DNA of 23,011 bases from Nemertoderma westbladi (taxonomy: Eukaryota; Xenacoelomorpha; Nemertodermatida; Nemertodermatidae), in NCBI GenBank assembly GCA_032718475.1, contig JAUCBJ010002250.1:1-23011 (forward strand), in the 5' to 3' direction. The notes under the pieces are model-generated. The model was not told the origin of the DNA and made no database searches. It worked only from the letters and a program-made list of their open reading frames with translations. Position 1 is the stretch's first letter. Each line of letters opens with the position of its first letter. Both the position numbers and the translations under genes were made by a program. Positions 1-8,799 of the stretch are shown here, one piece after another.

Positions 1-1238
1 ATTATAGTTATTGCATTGTTGCCATGTTCTAGAACATTGTGTATTTATTAATTATAATAAATGGCCTGCAGGGGAAGCAAATCCATGCAACTTTCGAACG
101 CCCATATCTCAGCTATTTCACAATCAAATTCAAATATTTTCACATATTTGGAATCCTTGCACGGTCAGCTTTCTATTGGTACTAACAAATAACTATAAGG
201 TTGAAGAACGATTTCACTGTGACCTGTGAAATATCGCTAGAGACACTTTTTTTAACGCTTGTAGCTAAAGATTGAAAGTAAAAATAAAAATTCTGGCTCC
301 AAGGTGGAGGAGGGGGTTGAAACTATCTCTGGTGTAGTTTAGTAGGAGTATTAGAAGGTGAGATCATCACAAAATATGTAAACACTATTGATCCTGCACT
401 TATATTGCGCTCATCCTAACCGTAATGTTCGCTTTAATCGATGTACACAACTTCTGTACTACACAACTATTGTAGAGTTACTAAGATATTGATAAAAGGT
501 AATTTCGTCAAATTGGATGGATAGAATATAATACAATGGGGACTGATGCAATTATTACACAAAGAATACAATTCCAACAATTACCAAACGGATCAATTAA
601 TTGCAAAATTACAATATTTGGATACCAATTGGGCAATTGCTACTTATAGCTCCCGAAATAATACCTTTTGTTATAAATCAGCAAATTAAATATTTCCTCA
701 TGAGACATTTTATCAGCAGTTTTGATATTTAATAGACACTCATTTACTCAAACGTGCTATTATTCTCTAATATTGATTTATTGTAAACCAAACATCATCA
801 TTATAATTATGCCTTATATATTTTGTACCGGTTTCTACTACTGTATGTAATTCGTAATGTATAATTTATTTATCACTTAAGTAAAATTACAATTTTTACT
901 CGGTTCGGGGTGTCACTTTGTTGAAAACCAACTATTATTTCGGTAGGTACTGACTATTTTGATTTATTAATATTTTGTTAATAAATCTAAAATCAGCTGG
1001 ATTTTAATTATGCAAAACATAGTTTAAGATATTTGCGGTATTTACGATCCGATCGCCCCCAATTCATAGAATATTGATTAATTTAAAAAGACAAATATTA
1101 TATTATATGATTTATATAATAATTATTATTATATTACAGTAATCGAATATATTATATCGACTTAATTTCCTCATTTCCGATTCAGTTTCTAAACAAAGGT
1201 ATTCGTTCGATTAGACTCCATGTCAGGAGGCCCTGTCA
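1..1238. other. AT-rich intergenic DNA, no gene recognised
   Basis: Non-coding by inspection. Only one short open frame (11-229, +, 72 codons) is present. It shows no recognisable domain and no coding-like composition. Several oligo-A/T stretches occur (for example 1080-1160). I see no RNA gene or transposon end here. Confidence 0.6.
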
Positions 1239-2500
1239 TACATACACTACATACATACACTACATACATACACTACATACATACACTTCATACACTCACT
1301 ACATACATACACTTCATACACTCACTACATACATACACTTCATACACTCACTACATACACTCACTACATACATACACTTCATACACTCACTACATACATA
1401 CACTTCATACACTCACTACATACATACACGTCATACACTCACTACATACATACACTTCATACACTCACTACATACATACACTTCATACACTCACTACATA
1501 CATACACTTCATACACTCACTACATACATACTCTTCATACACTCACTACATACATACACTTCATACACTCACTACATACTTACTCTTCATACACTCACTA
1601 CATACATACACTTCATACACTCACTACATACACTCACTATATACATACACTTCATACACTCACTACATACATACACTTCATACACTCACTACATACATAC
1701 ACTTCATACACTCACTACATACATACACGTCATACACTCACTACATACATACACTTCATACACTCACTACATACATACACTTCATACACTCACTACATAC
1801 ATACTCTTCATACACTCACTACATACATACACTTCATACACTCACTACATACATACACTTCATACACTCACTACATACATACACTTCATACACTCACTAC
1901 ATACATACACTTCATACACTCACTACATACATACACTTCATACACTCACTACATACATACTCTTCATACACTCACTACATACATACACTTCATACACTCA
2001 CTACATACATACACTTCATACACTCACTACATACATACACTTCATACACTCCTACATACATACACTTCATACACTCACTACATACATACACTTCATACAC
2101 TCACTACATACATACACTTCATACACTCACTACATACATACTCTTCATACACTCACTACATACATACACTTCATACACTCACTACATACTTACTCTTCAT
2201 ACACTCACTACATACATACACTTCATACACTCACTACATACATACTCTTCATACACTCACTACATACATACACTTCATACACTCACTACATACATACTCT
2301 TCATACACTCACTACATACATACACTTCATACACTCACTACATACATACACTTCATACACTCACTACATACATACTCTTCATACACTCACTACATACATA
2401 CACTTCATACACTCACTACATACATACTCTTCATACACTCACTACATACATACTCTTCATACACTCACTACATACATACTCTTCATACACTCACTACATC
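1239..2500. repeat. 26-bp minisatellite array, about 48 units
   Basis: The unit is 26 bp and combines ACTACATACATACA with CTTCATACACTC. It is repeated head to tail, with a recurrent variant in which ACACTTC becomes ACTCTTC and a rarer ACACGTC variant. One unit near 2049 lost a few bases, and units near 1347 and 1627 are shortened. A 427-codon open frame crosses the array (1220-2503, +), but it is a by-product of the repeat: 26 bp cycles through all three frames, giving a 26-residue Thr/His/Tyr/Ile period with no stop. I do not call it a gene. The array resumes at 3514 after an inserted element. Confidence 0.95.
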
Positions 2501-3510
2501 TAGAGTTGCAACAGAGACCTGTTTTTCTTAATCCCGGTGAACCAGAGACCTACTCGGAGAATTATTTTGAAAAATACCGGAGACCGGAGCCAGAGATCAG
2601 AGACTTTGCTTATTTTTATACTTACAATTTGATTAGGCCCCTAAAGCACAAACAGGTACACATGGACTGATCACACTATCTTTCTATGGTTCAATTACAG
2701 TAAATCCAACCCATTTCAACCCTTACCCATTGGAAGAAAATAAGCGCACGTACAGTTTGGGGGGCTTAATTAATATTAATTTGGTTATTTGTTTATTAAT
2801 TCGTTCTTATTTTGTTATTGTTAATAATATGTTACATTAATTTGTTTTGCGCCATAGGTAACGGTACTTTGTTAATTAAAGGCATTTATTTTACAATTAT
2901 TTCATTCAATGTACTATAAATTAACTTAGTAATTTACGAATACACGGCACAGGTATAGTACTCTACTCGCCCCATTTACAAGCCTCGTTACGCTCGTTTT
3001 CTTCATTTGGTCGTCATATTATCTATCCTACAACAAGTTGAATGGAGATCAGCCCTTTCTTTCAATTTCAAACATTACGGGAGCTCAAATTAAGCACCTT
3101 TATCCTTAAATAAGAACCCTCTTTTGGTGCTAATTTAACTTAAAATTAAACGCACCTTAAATTAATTACTGTAAATAGAATTATTATCGGTACATTTAGT
3201 TTGAGTCAGATTTATAGAGTTAGATTAAAAACAGTGTAAAAGTGAATATATAATTTTGTTGAAGCAGAGTATTAAAAATAGTTAAAAATTACAGAAATTA
3301 CTAATTGTAAAAAATTTGTGAAAAATAATCCTCATTTCACATTTTGTGTTGTACAGGATCTATTTTTAAATATCTATTTCTAATTTGTAAAATCACTGAT
3401 CTCTGGGTAAAATGTCTGTTTTCAATACCCGGGAAACAGAGACCTATCCGGAGACCAAAAAATTGCCCGGAGAATCCAGAGATCAGTGACAGGTCTCTGT
3501 TTCAACTCTA
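2501..3510. mobile_element. Non-autonomous DNA transposon inserted in the minisatellite
   Basis: The ends are inverted repeats of 21 bp with one mismatch: TAGAGTTGCAACAGAGACC at 2501 and its complement ending at 3510 (CTCTGTTTCAACTCTA). Internal to them, a block of about 60-70 bp rich in CAGAGACCT, CGGAGA and CCAGAGATCAG occurs near both ends in the same orientation (2533-2605 and 3428-3490), so the ends carry direct as well as inverted repeats. The interior (2620-3420) is AT-rich with no open frame or transposase, so the element is non-autonomous. The TAGAG start resembles some hAT termini, but no clean 8-bp target duplication is visible, so the superfamily is unassigned. The same minisatellite lies on both sides, which shows it is an insertion. 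Confidence 0.75.
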
Positions 3511-3513
3511 AGT

Positions 3514-3552
3514 CATACATACACTTCATACACTCACTACATACATACACTT
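3514..3552. repeat. Distal remnant of the 26-bp minisatellite
   Basis: About 1.5 units of the same 26-bp repeat as at 1239-2500 lie directly after the 1.0-kb insertion. The array then ends at ACATACACTTTTATC. This shows the transposon landed inside the array, close to its right-hand end. Confidence 0.9.
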
Positions 3553-3671
3553 TTATCAGGAATTGAATAATGACTTTAATAAAACTATTTTAATTCAGTA
3601 AGTCATATTTATTAATTATTGCATTATTTAATGTTCTGATTTTAATAAATATTCTCCATTACTTTCTTTAG

Positions 3672-4392
<721 letters not shown>

Positions 4393-4822
4393 TTCGGGTT
4401 CAAATCATTATCTGAAAAAAAAATATTAAAATAACAAAACAAAATATTTAAAGATCTAACATATTAAATTTCTATAGGGAAAGTACTAATTGCCTTTTCA
4501 GTTTCATTGTAACTACTACATAATAATATGTAGTTTGTTGTATAAACTAGTTATTGTTATATAATTTAGTTGTTAACCCAAATAAAACAAGAATTCCACT
4601 TAACCCCATGTTACTGTAAATATAAGATTTAATCTAACCAAAACAAAGAAACACCAGAGTGCAGATGCAGGACCGGAAGTAACTGATCATACGGGGTGTT
4701 TGAAAAAGGTGGACTACAGAGAAAACATCATGGACAATTGACAGCCATATTTTAACAGCCCATACTGTATAAAATCATAATATTTAATTTCAGTAAAAAT
4801 TGTAGACTTTAAAAAAGTGTTT

Positions 4823-4837
4823 GGGGGGGGGGGGGGG
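4823..4837. repeat. Homopolymer run of 15 G
   Basis: An uninterrupted run of G between AGTGTTT and CTTC. The exact length is prone to sequencing error. Confidence 0.9.
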
Positions 4838-5607
4838 CTTCAATTCAGCTTTCAAGTTCATATTTCAACAAAAAAGTATCGAAATTGTATTGGGAAATAT
4901 AGCCTAAGTTTGGATTCCAGCGCTACAACATTAGGCCTATATCGCTTCGATAATCGCTGAGCTATTCAAAATTGAAACTGTAGACCCCCTAGGCCTATTA
5001 TGCTGTATTTGCTGGAAAAGCCTCTAAGGCAAATAATTAATATAGCAATATCCTGTATTTTAGGATTTTCATGATTAAATGGAATACAAAATTGAGATTA
5101 GTAAATTTATTGTACTGTAGAGTTTGTTTTTGACAAATTATTTTGTAATATACTGTACCTGTTGACTATTGTAACATGCAGCTATATCAATGAAAAGTTT
5201 TGTCAGTACTGCGATCAAATAAAGCTTATGTTTCAATGTACAGACACACACGGTACACTTCCGCGGTTATAGCAAACTATACGGCACCAATACTAAGGTG
5301 TATATATGCCATCTGTTTACCGCCTCCCACCTCTGCATTTTTTATTGCGTTTGTTATTGATTCTGTTGCTCCTTCATTGTACATCAAAATTCAATCAAAT
5401 TGCATAATTCATTAACGAGAAAACATAGAATGTACTAATAATTAATTGATGATAATATAATTAATAATTAAATAAAGCTAAACATTACGTGTCTGCCGGA
5501 TATGGTAGAGCCCTACCTCTCTTTCAGTAAATTTAGGTATTATCTATTGGTAAAATCGTAGGTAATATCTCCGTTTCACTGATGTTATAAAAGGTAGTTC
5601 GTGAGCG

Positions 5608-5646
5608 GACTATAAACTCGTCTGAACAGACTATAAACTTGTCTGA
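5608..5646. repeat. Two-copy 21-bp-period direct repeat
   Basis: GACTATAAACTCGTCTGA at 5608 is followed 21 bp later by GACTATAAACTTGTCTGA, with one mismatch. It lies about 20 bp after a TATAAAAG string. No gene follows on this strand, so no function is assigned. Confidence 0.75.
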
Positions 5647-5744
5647 GCGTACTAGTAGGAACAACAAAATTTACCAAGAACAATTTCAACAGTAATTTTT
5701 GGCAATGTTTAAGGAAATAAACTTCTTATTATTAAACCAAATAG

Positions 5745-5750
5745 TTTATT
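5745..5750 (-). terminator. Candidate poly(A) signal of the ELMO-domain gene
   Basis: TTTATT on the + strand is AATAAA on the minus strand, about 170 nt past the stop of the minus-strand ELMO-domain frame. The position is plausible for a 3' UTR end. It is a single motif in AT-rich DNA, so confidence is moderate. Confidence 0.4.
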
Positions 5751-5918
5751 GTATTATAAATATTAGACGGCAAAACATTAGGGAGAAAATATAGAATTTA
5801 GATGATTAAACATGCAAGTTAAATAGGCCTAACTACTTGTGTGGGATGGGGGTTCTTTCGTGATTCTTACAAGGTAATACTGTTGGAAATGCACATCAAA
5901 TATGTAAGTAAAATTCGT

Positions 5919-6977
5919 TTAGGTCAATTCCTCTTTAACTTCAACTTGTTCCGGTGTTGAAAATTCCGCCCTATCTTTTTTAACAACCATATATTCTTTT
6001 ACATTACTTGCTAGCAGCTCCATTGTAAATTCTTCCAACTCTGCAAATACAATTTTTGGCTTTTTCTTTTTTAGCGCAATATCCTCGAGCAACTCCAACG
6101 CTCCATCCACATCGACGGACTGCTTAGATTCCCAGATTCGATAGAAATTTAGGAAAAGCCCTGAATAATATTCGCAGGTAGTTGTAATTACCTCGTGGCG
6201 ATAAAAGAAAGATTTGTCTAATCTGTGTTTGTTGACAACTTTAATGACTATGTTAGTAATCATCATAGCGACATACGCAAACCGAAAACCGTGATTTTCG
6301 TTTCGCGACATAACAAAGACGCGTTTCGCCAACGAATTTACTTTCGGTTCAGTAAGAAAGTAATGTAGATGTACAAAGCCGAGCATTCCTGTTCCTTGAA
6401 CTTCTGTTGCTGGGTCTATTGAACGGAATCCCAGCTGATGCCAATGTGCACCGAATCTTGAACTTTCAAACTTACTATCCAAGGCCTCTTTGTAAATTGT
6501 CTGGAGTATTTGGCAATAAATTCTATTACTGTTCTCGAACGGCGTGTTGCTAACCATGTTTAGACACCGGACTTGATTTTCAATATCTTTTATTGGTCCA
6601 CTGTGCCTTGAACGTCTGTATTGGTCCGAGGCTAGCCAATAAGCGACCAGCTGTGCGTGTGAGATATTCTCGAACTGTGATTCGCTGTCGGTAGGTGGTA
6701 TGTTGCACTGCTTCGGGGTCCATTCTATCCCGTCCCCCGGCGCCATGTTGGTTTTATCGAAGGGCAACCCTTTTCGGTTTATCATCGGCGTTATACAAAT
6801 CTCCCAATCCTCCTGCGGCCGCATTACCGAGTCGGCCGTTATGTCGATCTTCGCTGTGTTTGTTGGACTATCGTCGGGACTGTTCGTTTCTCTTCGTGGA
6901 CTCGGTGGACTCGGCAGTGGACTAAGGCCCACCGCTGGGGCCCCACTCCCCATGCTATATGCTGAAGATGCATGCAT
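5919..6977 (-). CDS. ELMO-domain-containing protein, ELMOD3-like
   Basis: An uninterrupted 352-codon frame. Residues 1-100 are low-complexity, rich in Pro, Ser and Asp, and probably disordered. The ELMO/CED-12 domain spans about 150-310: LQTIYKEALDSKF (158-170), then W179, G183-F184, P189-A-T191 and G195-T-G197-MLGFVHLHYF. The C-terminus (305-352) is Lys/Glu-rich. In the family, ELMOD1-3 are GTPase-activating proteins for Arf/Arl GTPases and depend on an Arg in the motif W-x3-GFQ-x3-P-x-TD-x-R-G-x-G. Here that position is Gln194 and the preceding Asp is Glu192, so classical GAP activity may be lost. Met1 and Met9 are both possible starts; Met9 has the better context (A at -3, G at +4). The frame has no introns, which would suit a retrocopy, but it is intact. 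The assignment to ELMOD3 rather than ELMOD1/2 is by overall resemblance. Confidence 0.85.
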   Translation of the reverse strand: MHASSAYSMGSGAPAVGLSPLPSPPSPRRETNSPDDSPTNTAKIDITADSVMRPQEDWEICITPMINRKGLPFDKTNMAPGDGIEWTPKQCNIPPTDSESQFENISHAQLVAYWLASDQYRRSRHSGPIKDIENQVRCLNMVSNTPFENSNRIYCQILQTIYKEALDSKFESSRFGAHWHQLGFRSIDPATEVQGTGMLGFVHLHYFLTEPKVNSLAKRVFVMSRNENHGFRFAYVAMMITNIVIKVVNKHRLDKSFFYRHEVITTTCEYYSGLFLNFYRIWESKQSVDVDGALELLEDIALKKKKPKIVFAELEEFTMELLASNVKEYMVVKKDRAEFSTPEQVEVKEELT

Positions 6978-7720
6978 TGCCAGTCAACAAACTTACAATT
7001 TACAAAAGTTTCTCAAATATATTTTTCTTGGAACAAATTATTTTCCTTTCAATTCAGTTTACAGATTCGTATTTTACTTTTATTGGGTTGAATAACGTGT
7101 TACCTCCATTTGTATGAAGAAATCATTCGTGTATCCATGGAAACCAGCAGACGGTTTTAGCCAATTGACTGTTTCTACACCCCATCTATATCCGTTTAAT
7201 TTGGGATGGGCTGATGGGGATGCGGTACTTTAGGATGCAAAGACAACGTTGAGAATAATTGTGAACAAATTGTTGGACAACATTGTAAATTAATTGTGAA
7301 TAAATGCTACCCAGTATGTCGTGTTGTTGGAATAGGGGTGTGGCTGCGCGCAATTAATATAATATAATGTGATGGTAATACGCGCTTAAGTGGAAAAATA
7401 CAGTTAACAGTAATAATTGCATTTCAAATAAAAAAATATCCACCAACAGGCTTTCAAACAACAAGTATTGGCCTTTAGTTATACAGTAGGCCTACATTAT
7501 ATTATTTCGTCTGACTTAAATTTTGCCATAAAAGAATAGTAACAATATTTATCGCGCAAATGTCAATTAGCGGTTGTCAATTAGCCAATATAAATTTATG
7601 GTTTAGAACATTGGGTTTGGGTTGGGTAGGTTAACACTTAATATAATTATATAGACGCTGCATATCTTGTTTCTATATGGCTCGCCCCATATGGTGATAC
7701 CAGCCTAGCCCATTGCATGG
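6978..7720. other. Intergenic DNA upstream of the ELMO-domain gene
   Basis: This should contain the promoter and 5' UTR of the minus-strand ELMO-domain gene, but I see no decisive core-promoter element. A short + strand frame overlapping 6700-7095 is a shadow of that gene. No RNA gene or transposon end was recognised. Confidence 0.5.
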
Positions 7721-7810
7721 CATGACCAAACGGTGATACTGAATGAAGGCCATGACCAAACGGTGATACTGAATGAACGCCATGACCAAACGGTGATACT
7801 GAATGAACGC
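7721..7810. repeat. 30-bp tandem repeat, three copies
   Basis: Three head-to-tail copies of a 30-bp unit starting CATGACCAAACGGTGATACT begin at 7721, 7751 and 7781; the first differs slightly. A shortened copy precedes them near 7690. The same unit occurs at 12677-12706, where the two 4.9-kb duplicates join, so the duplication breakpoint falls in this repeat. The open frame through it on the minus strand (7647-7883) is repetitive and not a convincing gene. Confidence 0.9.
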
Positions 7811-8148
7811 CATTGTTGAGTGACAACCCACATACAGTAGTCTTGGAGCTTTGGCATAGGCCTATGATATTGTCCATATCCATCTGTTTGACCTACCTAA
7901 TGTTTGAACATGAATTTACGCAACGACCGGGTCTAATTTGATGACAGTGAGAGCTTAGAAAGTTTTGAGAATTACAGAAAATCTCGGTCAGGAGGGGCCT
8001 TTGCCATCAGTGCCAATGCCAACTTCCCTCAGCGTGTTCTCGAGATACACATGCAATAACTCGCCTGAGTATAGAACTGAACAATGTCGAATAATTGTAT
8101 ATTGATGACCCATGTACATTTTCATGCATATATTATTATATTTTATGT

Positions 8149-8154
8149 ATATAC
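8149..8154 (+). repeat. Left 6-bp direct repeat (ATATAC) of foldback copy 1
   Basis: ATATAC directly abuts the left terminal inverted repeat. The same six bases abut the right one at 11818-11823, as expected for a target-site duplication. The sequence is AT-rich, so chance contributes. Confidence 0.65.
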
Positions 8155-8202
8155 TATGGTGGCACTGAAGGGCCAACAAAGAAAATTTTTTTGTCTGAAA
8201 CA

Positions 8203-8799
8203 AGTCGTGCGCACGACTTGTTCCATCAGAAACAAGTCGTGCGCACGACTTGTTACATCAGAAACAACTCGTGCGCACGACTTGTTTTGCTAAAACAAGT
8301 CGTGCGCACGACTTGGTACTTCAGAAACAACTCGTGCGCACGACTTGTTTTGCTAAAACAACTCGTGCGCACGACTTGTTTTGCTAAAACAACTCGTGCG
8401 CACGACTTGTTTTGCTAAAACAACTCGTGCGCACGACTTGTTTTGCTAAAACAACTCTTGCGCACGACTTGTTTTGCTAAAACAAGTCGTGCGCACGACT
8501 TGTTACTTCAGAAACAACTCGTGCGCACGACTTGTTTTGCTAAAACAACTCGTGCGCACGACTTGTTTTGCTAAAACAACTCGTGCGCACGACATGTTAC
8601 ATCAGAAAAAACTCGTGCTCACGACTTGTTACTTCAGAAACAACTCGTGCGCACGACTTGTTTTGCTAAAACAACTCGTGCGCACGACTTGTTACATCAG
8701 AAACAACTGGTGCGCACGACTTGTTACTTCAGAAACAACTCGTGCGCACGACTTGTTTTGCTAAAACAACTCGTGCGCACGACTTGTTACATCAGAAAC
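8203..8799 (+). repeat. Left palindromic array, copy 1 (19 units)
   Basis: Each 31-32-bp unit is a 20-bp near-palindrome with core GTCGTGCGCACGAC plus a 11-12-bp spacer of three kinds (TTTTGCTAAAA, TTACTTCAGAAA, TTACATCAGAAA). Most units carry CAACTCG in place of CAAGTCG in the left arm only, breaking one base pair of the palindrome. The short open frames through the array (repeats of LVRTTC) are by-products of the repeat. Confidence 0.95.

Larger units (their letters stand above)
4393..5918. other. Intergenic DNA, no gene recognised
   Basis: AT-rich, with only short frames (for example 5200-5415, 71 codons) that lack recognisable domains. It contains a run of 15 G at 4823-4837 and two near-identical 18-bp direct repeats (GACTATAAACTCGTCTGA type, 5608-5625 and 5629-5646). 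A TATAAAAG string lies at 5586-5593 with no gene behind it. The last part holds the probable 3' UTR of the downstream minus-strand gene. Confidence 0.55.

Noticed and set aside
1220-2503. 427-codon open frame rich in Thr, His, Tyr and Ile
   Set aside because: It is entirely the translation of a 26-bp minisatellite and no coding domain is present.
5200-5415. 71-codon + strand frame
   Set aside because: No recognisable domain, low-complexity surroundings and no supporting signals.
5586-5593. TATAAAAG as a core promoter on the + strand
   Set aside because: No gene or element body follows, and such strings are expected by chance in AT-rich DNA.
7988-8203. 71-codon minus-strand frame (and its duplicate at 12884-13099)
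   Set aside because: It overlaps the transposon end and target-site repeat, shows no domain, and its conservation between units is explained by duplication.
8203-8799. Arrays of palindromes with spacers as a CRISPR array
   Set aside because: Spacers are three recurrent sequences of 11-12 bp, not unique 25-40-bp spacers. The context is eukaryotic and transposon ends flank the arrays.
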